Below are positions 1 through 8,817 of a DNA stretch of 64,000 nucleotides, in pieces (within the stretch, counting starts at the first letter, position 1; every line of letters begins with the position of its first letter). The stretch is taken from the NCBI GenBank assembly GCA_036500765.1, contig DASYBM010000017.1, forward strand, positions 186,001-250,000. The letters are read 5' to 3'. Source of the stretch: Candidatus Sulfotelmatobacter sp. Lineage in GTDB: Bacteria; Acidobacteriota; Terriglobia; Terriglobales; Acidobacteriaceae. Position numbers and translations under genes: made by a program. The notes below the pieces were generated by a model, which saw only the letters and a program-made list of their open reading frames with translations, made no database searches and was not told where the DNA came from.

Positions 1-545
1 CGCGGAATCCAGCGCGAAGCTATTCCCTGAATCGCGTAGGCCCCCGCTTTATCCATCGGCTCGCCGGTCGCGACGTACTCGCGAATCTCATCCTCGGACA
101 GTTCGTTCATCGCCACCAGAGTCGTTTCGGAGGCAGTTCTCAGATCTCGGTTCCCAGTTCCACGTATGTTTGCTCCGGGCTTCGAGTGGGACAAAGGAGC
201 GGAGGACGAACCAGACGTTCCCCCTACCAGGCAAACACCTGTGATCACAGAATGCAGGCGCCCCGATAGAAGGCGCAGCATGCGCGCGGCATCGTCCGCG
301 TCACGGGGTTTACCGAGAATAGTATTGTCGACCACCACAATCGTGTCTGCGCCCAGGACGGTATCGCGCGGCCGCAATCGCGAAACTGCCAGAGCTTTCT
401 CTCGCGCCAACCGCTCGGCGTAATCACGCGGCGCCTCGGCCGCCAGCGGAGTCTCGTCGACATTCGCGGGTTGCACGCGGAAGGAAATGCCTGCGTTGCA
501 AAGTAGTTCCTGTCGTCGAGGTGAAGCGGAGGCGAGAACGAGCAT
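1..545 (-). CDS. maf: Maf-like nucleotide pyrophosphatase (C-terminus cut by window edge)
   Basis: House-cleaning nucleoside triphosphate pyrophosphatase of the Maf/YhdE family. The N-terminus begins at ATG 543-545 with [12 protein letters not shown], the family phosphate-binding signature. It is followed by a VDET segment, ADTIVVVDN with the catalytic acidic residue, LGKP, and SVITGVCLV. The end of the family, [22 protein letters not shown] and SRWIP, is readable up to the left edge. Between ITGVCLV and TASETT lies about 30 extra residues rich in Gly, Ser and Asn (residues about 104-136), which are not part of the usual Maf fold. The frame is open throughout, so the extra DNA is an in-frame insertion. 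181 codons are visible; only the last few are missing. Confidence 0.9.
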   Translation of the reverse strand, partial: MLVLASASPRRQELLCNAGISFRVQPANVDETPLAAEAPRDYAERLAREKALAVSRLRPRDTVLGADTIVVVDNTILGKPRDADDAARMLRLLSGRLHSVITGVCLVGGTSGSSSAPLSHSKPGANIRGTGNRDLRTASETTLVAMNELSEDEIREYVATGEPMDKAGAYAIQGIASRWIP

Positions 546-765
546 GCGGCTCTGATTCTATCGAAGTTGGATAACGGAGCAGCACACTGCGGCAAAGAAC
601 AAGAGCCTCGGAATTCTCCGAGGCTCTTAAACTGTGGGTCAGAACGGCACCCCGCGACATCATCAGTATCGCCCGACAATCCGCGGGCAGTCAAGTTACT
701 TTTGTCGGGAGCTTATCCTCGCATTTCGCTCCCTTTGGAACCCGCGCTCCACAGAACCGAAGCGT

Positions 766-837
766 GGACCCCGACGGGATTCGAACCCGCATCTGCGACC
801 GTCGCGAGGTGCCGTGTTTCCGTTACACCACGGGCCC
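766..837 (-). tRNA. tRNA-like gene, isotype unresolved, possibly degenerate
   Basis: On the minus strand a canonical T arm (GCGGG, loop TTCGAAT, CCCGT) and a good D arm (GTGT, loop AACGGAA, ACAC) are present with correct spacing. The acceptor stem GGGCCCG/CGGGGTC has a G3-G70 mismatch. The anticodon stem shows only three clean pairs around the loop TCGCGAC, so position 33 would be C rather than U. Strict spacing would give anticodon GCG (Arg). Removing one G near the 3' end would repair the acceptor stem. CCA is not encoded. It may be a tRNA pseudogene or contain a sequence error. Confidence 0.5.
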
Positions 838-951
838 AAACCGACTCTACTCTCCGAGCGTATCCATGGCTGGTAGCGGCTGAGATCCCTGGCCGCGTCC
901 AATTCAGAGAGGAACAGGCAACTGCTAGAATCAAAGATTAACCATAGCCTC

Positions 952-2760
952 ATGGACGCCGCTTTCATCCGCAATTTCGCGATTATCGCGCACATCGATC
1001 ACGGCAAATCCACGCTGGCCGATCGCCTGCTGGAGTTGACCGGATCGCTGACCGCGCGCGAAATGCAGGCCCAGGTTCTCGATTCCATGGACTTGGAACG
1101 CGAGCGCGGCATCACCATCAAAGCTCACGCTGTGCGCATGAACTACACCGCGCAGGACGGCCAGACTTATCAGCTCAACCTGATCGACACTCCCGGCCAC
1201 GTGGATTTTTCCTATGAAGTCTCGCGATCGCTCGCGTCGTGCGAGGGCGCGCTTCTTGTTGTCGACGCTTCGCAAGGAGTCGAAGCCCAGACCCTCGCCA
1301 ACTCGTATCTCGCCATCAATCACGGTCTCGAAATCATCCCCGTCATCAACAAGATCGACCTGCAAAGCGCCGACATTCCCCGCACGAAAGAGATGATCGA
1401 AGGCGCAGTCGGCCTCGATGCCACCGACGCGGTCCTCATCAGTGCTAAGACCGGTCAGGGCGTCCCCGATGTGCTGGAGGCGATCGTAAAACGCGTTCCT
1501 CCGCCGAAGGGGTCGCCCGACAATCGGCTTCAGGCGCTGGTTTTCGACTCCTGGTTCGATCCTTATCGCGGCGTCGTCGTGCTCACTCGTGTGTTTCAGG
1601 GAACACTTCGCAAAGGACAGCGGATCCGCCTGATGTGGAATGGCACCACCTTCGACGCGGAAACTCTCGGCGTGCTCACCCCGAAGCCAGTCGAGATCAA
1701 CGAACTCTCCGCCGGCGAAGTGGGATTCATTATCGCCAACATCAAGAATGTTGCCGACACAAAAATCGGCGACACCATTACCGACGACACCAACCCCGCC
1801 ATCGAACCGCTGCCCGGCTTCGAAGAAATCAAGCCCATGGTCTTCGCCGGGCTCTATACCGTCGATGCCCACGAGCACACGCAACTGCGCGAGGCGCTCG
1901 AAAAATTGCGCCTCAACGATTCGTCATTCTTCTTTGAACCGGAAAGCTCCGTTGCGCTCGGCTTCGGCTTCCGCTGCGGCTTCCTCGGCCTGCTCCACAT
2001 GGAGATCATTCAGGAGCGCCTGGAGCGCGAATTCAATCTCGACCTGATCACGACCGCCCCCGGCGTCCGCTACAAGATCACCAAGACCGACGGCACGATG
2101 GTCGAAATCGACAATCCGTCGCGTTGGCTCGATCCCAGCGAGATCGAAAAAGTCGAAGAACCGGTGATCCTCGCGACCATCCTGACCAATGAAGAGTACG
2201 TCGGCGGAATCCTGAAGCTCGTCGAAGAAAAACGCGGCAAGCAGAAAACTTTCGAATACGTCAGCTCCTCGCGCGTCATGCTGCATTATGAATTGCCCTT
2301 GAACGAAATCGTGCTCGACTTCTACGATCGCCTGAAGTCGGTCTCGCGCGGCTACGCCTCTCTCGACTATCACCTGGCCGGCTATTGGGAATCGCCCATG
2401 GTTAAACTCGACATCTTAGTCGCGGGCGAACCGGTCGACGCACTTTCCATCATCGTGCATCGTGAATTTGCTTACGAGCGCGGCAAGCTGCTGGTTTCAA
2501 AAATGCGCGAACTCATTCCCCGGCAGATGTTCGAAGTCCCAATCCAGGCTTCCATCGGAGCCAAGATCATCGCGCGCGAAACCGTCCACGCCATGCGCAA
2601 GAACGTCATCGCCAAATGCTACGGCGGCGACATTTCCCGTAAGCGCAAGCTGCTGGAAAAACAAAAAGAAGGCAAAAAGCGCATGAAGCGCATCGGCCGC
2701 GTCGACATCCCCCAGGAAGCCTTCCTGGCCGTTTTAAAAGTAGGCGAAGGCAGCAACTAG
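952..2760 (+). CDS. lepA: Elongation factor 4 (back-translocating GTPase LepA)
   Basis: Ribosome-dependent GTPase that back-translocates stalled ribosomes. The 602 residues match the usual length of about 600. G1 is AHIDHGKST near residue 13, the DxxG element is DTPGHVDF, and NKIDL gives the guanine-specificity motif. The EF-G-like domains II, III and V follow. The LepA-specific C-terminal domain ends with [20 protein letters not shown] and [10 protein letters not shown]. The ATG at 952 gives the expected N-terminus. It is followed by a 100-bp gap with no obvious terminator and stands alone rather than in an operon. Confidence 0.98.
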   Translation: MDAAFIRNFAIIAHIDHGKSTLADRLLELTGSLTAREMQAQVLDSMDLERERGITIKAHAVRMNYTAQDGQTYQLNLIDTPGHVDFSYEVSRSLASCEGALLVVDASQGVEAQTLANSYLAINHGLEIIPVINKIDLQSADIPRTKEMIEGAVGLDATDAVLISAKTGQGVPDVLEAIVKRVPPPKGSPDNRLQALVFDSWFDPYRGVVVLTRVFQGTLRKGQRIRLMWNGTTFDAETLGVLTPKPVEINELSAGEVGFIIANIKNVADTKIGDTITDDTNPAIEPLPGFEEIKPMVFAGLYTVDAHEHTQLREALEKLRLNDSSFFFEPESSVALGFGFRCGFLGLLHMEIIQERLEREFNLDLITTAPGVRYKITKTDGTMVEIDNPSRWLDPSEIEKVEEPVILATILTNEEYVGGILKLVEEKRGKQKTFEYVSSSRVMLHYELPLNEIVLDFYDRLKSVSRGYASLDYHLAGYWESPMVKLDILVAGEPVDALSIIVHREFAYERGKLLVSKMRELIPRQMFEVPIQASIGAKIIARETVHAMRKNVIAKCYGGDISRKRKLLEKQKEGKKRMKRIGRVDIPQEAFLAVLKVGEGSN

Positions 2761-2863
2761 CCCGCATAGAAATTATTCAATGATCCGCTGCCGCGAGGCA
2801 TACAATTGCGCCCAATGCAGGAAGAGGTTCGTATATTTTTAGAGTGGAATACGGGAGCTGCTC

Positions 2864-3268
2864 GTGGACTCGATCACCCAGCTGATTCCTAAAATTCTCA
2901 GGTTTCGTCCTTTCCTCCCGGCAAAGGAATTCGAGACGAGTTTGCGTTTCTATAAAGCGATCGGTTTCGAGGCGTATCAGTTGGGGGATACTCTCGCCGA
3001 ATTGAGCCTCGGAACTCACGCTTTTCTGCTTCAGGGTTACTACGTTAAAGCGTGGGCCGAAAACACAGTGATGCACGTCCTCGTCAACGACGTTGACGCC
3101 TGGTGGCGACACCTCAATTCGCTGGATTTGGCTAACAAGTTTGGAGTTGCGCCCCCCGCAGCACCAAGAGTTGAGCCGTGGGGCCTGACCGTAGCGTATG
3201 TGTTCGATCCATCGGGCGTTCTGTGGCACTTCGCGGAACCAACGAAGCCGGAAGAAGAACGGCGCTGA
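2864..3268 (+). CDS. VOC-superfamily (glyoxalase/bleomycin-resistance fold) protein
   Basis: A 134-residue single-domain protein of the vicinal oxygen chelate superfamily. The pattern is typical: an opening beta strand plus helix (FLPAKEFETSLRFYKAIGFE), a central strand (ELSLGTHAFLLQ), then HVLVNDVDAWWRHL and the closing VAYVFDPSGVLWHF, which usually supplies the last metal ligand. The start is GTG at 2864; no stronger start lies downstream. Members can be dioxygenases, antibiotic-binding proteins or isomerases; the substrate cannot be told from sequence. It stands alone. Confidence 0.8.
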   Translation: MDSITQLIPKILRFRPFLPAKEFETSLRFYKAIGFEAYQLGDTLAELSLGTHAFLLQGYYVKAWAENTVMHVLVNDVDAWWRHLNSLDLANKFGVAPPAAPRVEPWGLTVAYVFDPSGVLWHFAEPTKPEEERR

Positions 3269-3543
3269 TACCTTTTTGCCGACAACTCCCAGCGGGCCAA
3301 ACTGACACGTGCGCCTGAGCCGTTGACGCTTATCGTTGCGTGCCACTGCCTCAACTCTGCGGAGTGGCGCTACGGAAGAATTTGAGGACATGCTCGGCCT
3401 TGTCCTTGGCAGTGAGGAGTTGGAGCATGTGATGAGATCGTTCGTCGGTGAGGTATGCAGAATCGCCATCTCACCCATAGACGGGGTTTCGAGAATCCCT
3501 CGGCTTTCACGGAATCCCTCGATCGGTGTATGCTTTTCACGCC

Positions 3544-4341
3544 ATGCGCTATCTAACCGCTGCCCTTCTTATGCTCGCAACTCTCGCCGCTTCTGCGCTC
3601 GCTCAGCAACCCGCCGCGCCCGAGCCCAAGCCCGAAGACACCGAAGTCTGGCAGCCCGAGCCCAAAGTCGTGACGCCCGGCGCAACCTGCGGCGCCGCGC
3701 CCTCCGACGCGATCGTGCTCTTCGATGGCAAGAATCTCGACGAGTGGGTTTCCGCGCAGGACAACGATAAAGACCGCGGCGCTCCTGCGAAATGGACCGT
3801 CGCCAACGGCATCCTCACCGTCAACAAGGCCGTCGGCAACATCGAAACCAAACGCAGTTTCAAGAATTATCAACTGCATGTCGAATGGCGGATTCCCGAG
3901 AACGTCACCGGCTCCGGCCAGTTGCGCGGCAACAGCGGAGTCTTTCTCGCATCCACCGGACCCGGCGATGCCGGCTACGAACTCCAGGTGCTCGACAACT
4001 ACAACAACAAAACCTACGTCAACGGACAAGCCGGCAGCATCTACAAGCAGGCCGTCCCGCTCGCCAACCCCAACCGCAAGCCGGGAGAATGGCAGACCTA
4101 TGACATCGCCTGGACCGCTCCGGTCTTTAACGCCGACGGAACGCTGAAGTCTCCCGCCTACGTCACCGTCTTTTTCAACGGCGTACTGGTGCAGAATCAT
4201 TTCGAGCTAAAAGGCGAAACCCGCTACATCGGCCAGCCCTTCTATAAAGCGTTTGATGGAGCGCCCATCAAACTTCAGGCCCACGGCGACCCCAGCCCAC
4301 CCATCAGCTTCCGCAACATCTGGGTGCGGCCGCTGGACTGA
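3544..4341 (+). CDS. Secreted DUF1080 (3-keto-disaccharide hydrolase-like) protein
   Basis: Starts at MRYLTAALLMLATLAASALA, a clear signal peptide ending near AQQ; an upstream GTG at 3526 would place this signal internally and is less likely. After a proline-rich linker comes the DUF1080 domain: IVLFDGKNLDEWVS, the WTVANGILTV strand, NSGVFLAS and GYELQVLDNYNN. It ends with PISFRNIWVRPL, the family C-terminal signature. DUF1080 proteins have a concanavalin-like jelly-roll fold, are common in Acidobacteriota and Planctomycetota, and some hydrolyse 3-keto-glycosides. Role here: periplasmic or extracellular glycan processing, inferred from the family. Confidence 0.88.
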   Translation: MRYLTAALLMLATLAASALAQQPAAPEPKPEDTEVWQPEPKVVTPGATCGAAPSDAIVLFDGKNLDEWVSAQDNDKDRGAPAKWTVANGILTVNKAVGNIETKRSFKNYQLHVEWRIPENVTGSGQLRGNSGVFLASTGPGDAGYELQVLDNYNNKTYVNGQAGSIYKQAVPLANPNRKPGEWQTYDIAWTAPVFNADGTLKSPAYVTVFFNGVLVQNHFELKGETRYIGQPFYKAFDGAPIKLQAHGDPSPPISFRNIWVRPLD

Positions 4342-4387
4342 TTTCCGTCGGGTGATTCCGAGCAGATTGTGGGTGTGCCCCAGCCGT

Positions 4388-4969
4388 TCAGAATCGGACC
4401 GCGATACCGGTGGACACGCGATAGTTGGTGCTGGGCTGGGATCTTGCATCGGCGTCCTCTCCAGCCACGCTGTTCGTGTTGCGCAGGTAGTCGAACTGCA
4501 CCAGGCGAACGCCGATGTGCCGCGTGGCCCAAAGATTGACGCCGCCACCGAGAGCAAAGGCGAACGACGTTCCGGAATCGCCCGGGAATCCCCGAGTAAA
4601 GGTCAGACCTCCGAAGAGGACATGGCCGAACACTCCGACCCTGTGAAAGTTGGTGAAGAACCGTGGCCCTGCCATATAGGTTCTGGTGGAAGTAGTGTAT
4701 TCGTTGGGCGTATTACCATTGTTCATAGTGGGTCCGATGGCGCCGGAGAAATCGGCTTCCGCTGCGTAGTACTTTCCTAATCTATAGGCAGCGGAGGCTT
4801 CCCCTCCGTCAAAACCTTGCCGAGCCCAAGAGCTGCCGTAGATGTCGGTAACGGGATAACTCAGGTGCATGTATCCGGCGAAGATGTCGAATCGGCTCTG
4901 CGAATCTTGACATTGCGAGGATACAACTAGGAGAAGCACGCAGATCGGCAGCAGAGGGGGTTTGTTCAC
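4388..4969 (-). CDS. Outer-membrane beta-barrel protein
   Basis: A 193-residue protein with a short N-terminal signal (PPLLPICVLLLVVSSQ) followed by FDIFAGYMHLSYP and alternating aromatic and small residues in eight or so predicted strands, such as FGHVLFGGLTFTRG and FAFALGGGVNLWAT. It ends RVSTGIAVRF; a C-terminal phenylalanine is the usual BAM recognition signal. It resembles OmpA/OmpW-like eight-stranded barrels found widely in Acidobacteriota. The start is GTG at 4967-4969 without a visible Shine-Dalgarno. Function unknown; probably a structural or permeability protein. Confidence 0.75.
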   Translation of the reverse strand: MNKPPLLPICVLLLVVSSQCQDSQSRFDIFAGYMHLSYPVTDIYGSSWARQGFDGGEASAAYRLGKYYAAEADFSGAIGPTMNNGNTPNEYTTSTRTYMAGPRFFTNFHRVGVFGHVLFGGLTFTRGFPGDSGTSFAFALGGGVNLWATRHIGVRLVQFDYLRNTNSVAGEDADARSQPSTNYRVSTGIAVRF

Positions 4970-5584
4970 GGTAACGTATTCTCCGAGAGTACGGTGACGC
5001 AGGATCGGATCATCTTGGAATTGACTTAGAAAAGGGTAGTCTGCGTCGTTGCATATGAATTCAAGCGATCCCCTCTGGTTGCCTCAAGTCAGGATGGAAA
5101 ATCGTTACGGTCGAGTTGGCGAAAGGAGCAACTAATTCCCTCGTTGTTCCCTTGGCCGGCTGCAACCGCGCCATCACCGAAACCGATGGTTCCGATCAGC
5201 CTTTTGTTGCGGCCCGGGCGAAGTGACGGAGAGCGAAAAACCGCTGAAAATGAGCCGAAAACTAAAGTGCCGGAACCTCAAAATGTGCAAATCTCAAAAG
5301 AGAAACGAATCCACTCCTGCTTGCCCAGCCGTCATGTTAATGTCTCGTGAATTGCATAACTGGTTACTATTCATGGATTTAAAGACGCGAACTTGTCCCT
5401 TTAAAACCGATGGCAACTTCTTTGCTAAAAGAAATTCCGAACACGGTTTTCAATTCCACAAGCTTTTCCACAGGGAAACGGATCGGTCGGACGAACTATG
5501 CAAACCTAAGTTCCTAAGGGACTTACCTAGGCACTTCTAAGGGACTCTCCTAGCCACTTCTACAGTGATCGCTGTAGCCGAAAG
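4970..5584. other. Non-coding stretch between two minus-strand genes
   Basis: No reading frame here resembles a protein. It holds a 23-bp tandem pair (5516-5561) and a small hairpin (CTACAG/CTGTAG, 5560-5577) just downstream of dnaB, which may act in 3'-end formation though it lacks a T run. Confidence 0.5.
5516..5561. repeat. Two tandem 23-bp units
   Basis: Units at 5516-5538 and 5539-5561 both begin AAGGGACT and end CACTTCT, differing at three positions. They lie 24 bp beyond the dnaB stop. Confidence 0.8.
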
Positions 5585-6952
5585 CTAATCCTCTGGATCG
5601 CTGCCATCATCGGCGCGCGACTCAAATCGCGTGCTGCTCTTCAGGAACGCCATCTTCACCTTGCCTATTGGCCCATTTCGTTGTTTGGCAATAATGATTT
5701 CGGCCTTACCCTGCAACTCGGCGTCGTCGGGCTTGTAAATCTCTTCGCGGAAAATGAACATGACCAGGTCGGCATCCTGCTCAATCGATCCGGACTCGCG
5801 CAAGTCGGCGAGTTGCGGACGATGATCTCCGCCGCGGCTCTCCGGAGCGCGGCTCAATTGCGACAGCGCAATCACCGGAACGCTCAATTCCTTGGCCAAC
5901 GCCTTCAGCCCCCGCGAAATCGCCGACACTTCCTGCGTGCGATTCTCGAAGCGCTTGCTCCCGCCCGACATCAATTGCAAATAGTCGACGATGATCAGGT
6001 CGAGCTTTCCGCCCTGCGCCTGCTTTAAGCGCCGCGCCTTAGCGCGCATCTCGCTCAGGGAAATGCCGGGAGTGTCGTCGATGAAAATCGGCGCGTGCGC
6101 CAGTTGCTCCATGGCACGCACAACTTTCTTGGTATCGTCCTGCCACAGCGATCCCGTGCGCATCTTGTGGGCATCGACCCGCGCCTGCGAACAGAGCAAG
6201 CGCATCAGCAGGGCCTCGCGCGACATTTCCAGCGAGAAGACTCCGACGACTTGCTGATCTTCAATCGCGGCGTTTTCGGCGATGTTCATCACGAACGCCG
6301 TCTTGCCCATCGACGGCCGTGCCGCAATGATCACCAGATCGGAGCGCTGCAATCCCGACGTCATCTCATCGAGATCGGTGTAGTGAGTCGCCAGTCCCGT
6401 GATGCGCTGGCCGCGCTGCAACAGCGCGTCGACCGACCCAAACGATTCGCGGACGATCTCCTGCACCCCCATGAAGCCGCGCCCAATGCGCTTTTCCGAA
6501 AGGCCGAAGATTGCGGCTTCGGCGTCATTAATAACTTCTTCGGCTAAGTCCGACTGATCCGACGCTCGCGCAATCGCGGTGGTCGCGGCGGAGATCAATC
6601 CGCGCAGCAGCGCCTTGTCGCGGACAATCTTGACGTAGTGCTCAATGCTCGGCCGGTCCGGCACGCCATCAACCAGGCTTGCCACATACGCGACATCGCC
6701 GATCGGTTGGAGATCCTTGTGCCGATCGAGTTCCTCGATCAGCGTGATCATATCGATAGGCCGGGATGATTCGGCCAGATCCACCATGCGCGAGTAAATC
6801 CGCCGGTGCGAGTCCAGCGAAAAATCCTCGATCCGCAAATGCTCTGCGGCCTGGTTGTAGGCAAAGTTGTCGAGCAGGATCGCGCCTAGAATCGAACGCT
6901 CGGCTTCAACGTTCGCCGGAAGTGTGCTGATGCTGTAGTCGGTGGTTGCCAA
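5585..6952 (-). CDS. dnaB: Replicative DNA helicase DnaB
   Basis: Hexameric 5'-3' helicase of the replication fork. The N-terminal domain (residues 1-105) begins with LPANVEAERSILGAIL and is followed by the RecA-like ATPase domain. Walker A is ARPSMGKTAF near residue 210, Walker B is LDLIIVDYLQLM, and the arginine-finger region LSRAPESRGGDHRPQLADLR is conserved. The C-terminal FRE, IIAKQRNGPIG and FLKSSTRF motifs are complete. At 455 residues it has normal length and no intein. It is monocistronic on the minus strand, with a long non-coding leader region upstream. Confidence 0.98.
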   Translation of the reverse strand: MATTDYSISTLPANVEAERSILGAILLDNFAYNQAAEHLRIEDFSLDSHRRIYSRMVDLAESSRPIDMITLIEELDRHKDLQPIGDVAYVASLVDGVPDRPSIEHYVKIVRDKALLRGLISAATTAIARASDQSDLAEEVINDAEAAIFGLSEKRIGRGFMGVQEIVRESFGSVDALLQRGQRITGLATHYTDLDEMTSGLQRSDLVIIAARPSMGKTAFVMNIAENAAIEDQQVVGVFSLEMSREALLMRLLCSQARVDAHKMRTGSLWQDDTKKVVRAMEQLAHAPIFIDDTPGISLSEMRAKARRLKQAQGGKLDLIIVDYLQLMSGGSKRFENRTQEVSAISRGLKALAKELSVPVIALSQLSRAPESRGGDHRPQLADLRESGSIEQDADLVMFIFREEIYKPDDAELQGKAEIIIAKQRNGPIGKVKMAFLKSSTRFESRADDGSDPED

Positions 6953-7292
6953 CAGTTTCTTTCTCCGTAAGCTTCCGCAGCTGCAAACCGAACACTAGTC
7001 TCCTTGCCCTTGTGAATGCACGCGAGCCCTGTAGGAAATCTCAGACCAAATCCAAAAAAGTTTGGCGCGTCATTCGTAGCCACTCGGTCAAATCCAGAGT
7101 GTAGGCGAATAAAATACGAATTTCAAGAAGCGCTGGTGAAACGCTGCGCACCCATCTTCGCGTTCTTTGCGGTTTGAGGGTTTTGATTTTGCCAGTAGCC
7201 CAAAGAAAGCCTAGACCGCAAAGGACGCAGGTTTCATCTCAGGCGCTTCCCAAGGAGGAGAAAGATGGGAACTGTGAGGAAGATAGTACTAG

Positions 7293-7329
7293 AAAAACAA
7301 ATGCGGTCAGGCCAGCCACCCGACCGCAT
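7293..7329 (-). terminator. Rho-independent terminator on the minus strand
   Basis: Read on the minus strand, an 8-bp perfect stem ATGCGGTC/GACCGCAT (7329-7322 with 7308-7301, loop 13 nt) is followed directly by TTGTTTTT. No protein gene on this strand precedes it. Confidence 0.65.
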
Positions 7330-7700
7330 TCGTACGTGGATTCCCGCGCCCTGCCTCGTCACCGCTTGGTGGCGGAGGCGAAATGACTGCTTCAGCCCGA
7401 CAGCGCTCCCCAAGGAGTGCCGCTTTTGCCAAAGCCAGTCGCCGGTTTGCAATCTTGCGATCACGCACCTGCGATTGCTGCGGTGGCCAGCGGTCCTTTC
7501 CTGCTCCACGCTTCAAAGAAGCAAGAGGAGCGAGGTGGGGGAGGAGGCCGCAACGCCCGGGCAACCAGTCGCGCTCACGCGCGTTTTCTGGAGTGTCCCC
7601 CGGCAATTCACCCTCGAGAATCGCCGGTTGCCGCTGGCTCTGCCGCAATCATTCGGCAAGCTCAGGAACTCTCACGTTTCGCTGAACCCACTCTCGGCCA
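7330..7700 (-). ncRNA. Possible structured RNA ending at a terminator (unassigned)
   Basis: This minus-strand stretch has no plausible ORF but is GC-rich, contains several local hairpins (for example GCCTC...GAGGC enclosing CACC/GGTG near 7355-7385) and runs into an intrinsic terminator. It does not match RNase P RNA, tmRNA or SRP RNA motifs by eye. A 6S-type RNA or an unknown family is possible. The 5' end is a guess. Confidence 0.3.
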
Positions 7701-7996
7701 GATTGTTGCGCCCCGCAACACAAAAAACTTCCGCCGTTGTGCAGAAGCTGTGGACGATGCGACTTCCCTGTGGAACGGCGTGGAAAACTAAGAATAAATG
7801 TTTGCGTCGGATTTTCCGCCGCAACTTTTTCAATAACTTACACACCGTGCAAGCAATTCACTGCCGCCCGGAGGACGTGCCCCAGAACTCCGGGCAGGCT
7901 CTGTCCACTGCCTTTGACCTTGAAGTTGATCTTGACTTACTGGAACGACAAGCTCGGAGGAGGCGCCCTATGACATGTGATATACTATAGGATGTA

Positions 7997-8422
7997 GTGT
8001 TAAAAATCATCGTGGACACGTCGGTCGTTGTCGCCGGATTGCGAACGCGGCTCGGGGCGGGAAATGCAGTTTTACGCTTGGTTGCTGAGAGGCGCATAGG
8101 GATATTGGCGACCCCGCCGCTCTTCTTGGAATACGAAGATGTACTAAAGCGCCCGGAACATCGATTGGCTCATGGTCTGACAGAAAACCAGATTGATGAA
8201 TTCCTGGCGGAACTCGCGGCCTTAATCGAGCCCGTCGAGGTTCATTTTCAGTGGCGGCCGCAGACGCGAGACCCGAATGATGAGATGGTTCTGGAAGCCG
8301 CCATTAACGGTCAGGCAGACGCCCTGGTCACGTACAATGTGGCCGACTTTGCAGCCGCAGGTGAGCGATTTGAAATTGCTATCATGCGCCCAGCAGAATT
8401 ACTGAAGAAGGTGAGATTATGA
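7997..8422 (+). CDS. PIN-domain toxin (VapC-like, COG1569 type)
   Basis: A 141-residue putative endoribonuclease. The PIN acidic residues are visible: IIVDTSVVVAGL near the N-terminus, the internal LEYEDVL, DPNDEMVLEAAI near residue 92, and ALVTYNVADF. The start is GTG at 7997. It overlaps the next gene by four bases (ATGA), typical of a translationally coupled toxin-antitoxin pair. Unusually for VapBC the toxin comes first, as is common in the COG1569 branch. It is expected to cleave RNA when not bound by its partner. Confidence 0.85.
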   Translation: MLKIIVDTSVVVAGLRTRLGAGNAVLRLVAERRIGILATPPLFLEYEDVLKRPEHRLAHGLTENQIDEFLAELAALIEPVEVHFQWRPQTRDPNDEMVLEAAINGQADALVTYNVADFAAAGERFEIAIMRPAELLKKVRL

Positions 8423-8667
8423 GCAAAGCAACCTATCCCCTAAAGCTTCCCCTTTCGATCAAGAAAGCGGCGCAGCGCTTGGCGAAGGAAGACGGCGTGT
8501 CTCTGAATCAGTGGATTGCCGCCGCCGTCGCCCAGAAAGTCGGCGTGGTAGAAACGGCCGCCGACTTCTTCAGGAAGCGCGCCGGAAAGGCAACTGGAGC
8601 CGGTTTGATCAAGTTTCTCCGCACCGCTCCCAAAGTCCCACCGGAACCGGAAGATACGATGCACTGA
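8419..8667 (+). CDS. Ribbon-helix-helix antitoxin partner of the PIN toxin
   Basis: An 82-residue protein with an Arc/HicB-like ribbon-helix-helix: strand KATYPLKLPLSIKKAAQRLAK, then EDGVSLNQWIAAAVAQKVG. The C-terminal half (AADFFRKRAGKATGAGLIKFL) is likely the toxin-binding tail. ATG 8419 overlaps the toxin stop. The TGA stop at 8665-8667 is followed in the same frame by DUF433-like sequence. Confidence 0.82.
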   Translation: MSKATYPLKLPLSIKKAAQRLAKEDGVSLNQWIAAAVAQKVGVVETAADFFRKRAGKATGAGLIKFLRTAPKVPPEPEDTMH

Positions 8668-8817
8668 TTTGCCAGAGATTCCATCGACGAGATTCTCGCC
8701 GATCTTCCTGCCTTGGCCGATCTTCCTGCCTTGAAGGATGAGGACGTGCTGGCTAGCGTGCTATGGATTGGAAGCCCACGTTGTTCTCCGCGGCTGCGTT
8801 CAGCGGGGATGACTTGA
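8668..8817 (+). pseudogene. Remnant of a DUF433-like antitoxin C-terminus
   Basis: In frame after the antitoxin stop, 49 codons read RDSIDEILADLPALADLPALK then DEDVLASVLW. The core SIDEILADLP...DEDVLASVLW is the typical ending of DUF433 antitoxins (SVEEILADFPxLxxEDVxAALAY). There is no start codon or N-terminal half. An 18-bp tandem duplication (8698-8733) repeats ADLPAL. The tail runs past 8753 into the opposite-strand gene. Interpreted as the scar of a second toxin-antitoxin gene. Confidence 0.55.

Larger units (their letters stand above)
6953..7996. other. Gene-poor kilobase upstream of dnaB
   Basis: No open frame here looks like a protein; the longest (7265-7990, plus) has skewed composition and no recognisable domain. 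At 7158-7231 a pair of imperfectly inverted copies contains CTTTGCGG / CCGCAAAG. A minus-strand hairpin terminator (7293-7329) ends a GC-rich segment that may encode a structured RNA. AT-rich DNA with TATACT at 7980-7985 lies just before the PIN gene and may be its promoter. Confidence 0.5.

Noticed and set aside
1588..1605. TGTTTCAGGGAACA within lepA as another parS
   Set aside because: Only 14 bp, the core is different, and coding constraints explain it.
5144..5540. Two overlapping short plus-strand frames near dnaB
   Set aside because: Low-complexity basic sequence without start site or homology; treated as non-coding.
7265..7990. A 241-codon plus-strand frame upstream of the PIN toxin gene
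   Set aside because: Composition is unlike any neighbour gene (high Arg, Cys, Trp), no domain is visible, and it overlaps a terminator and inverted repeats.
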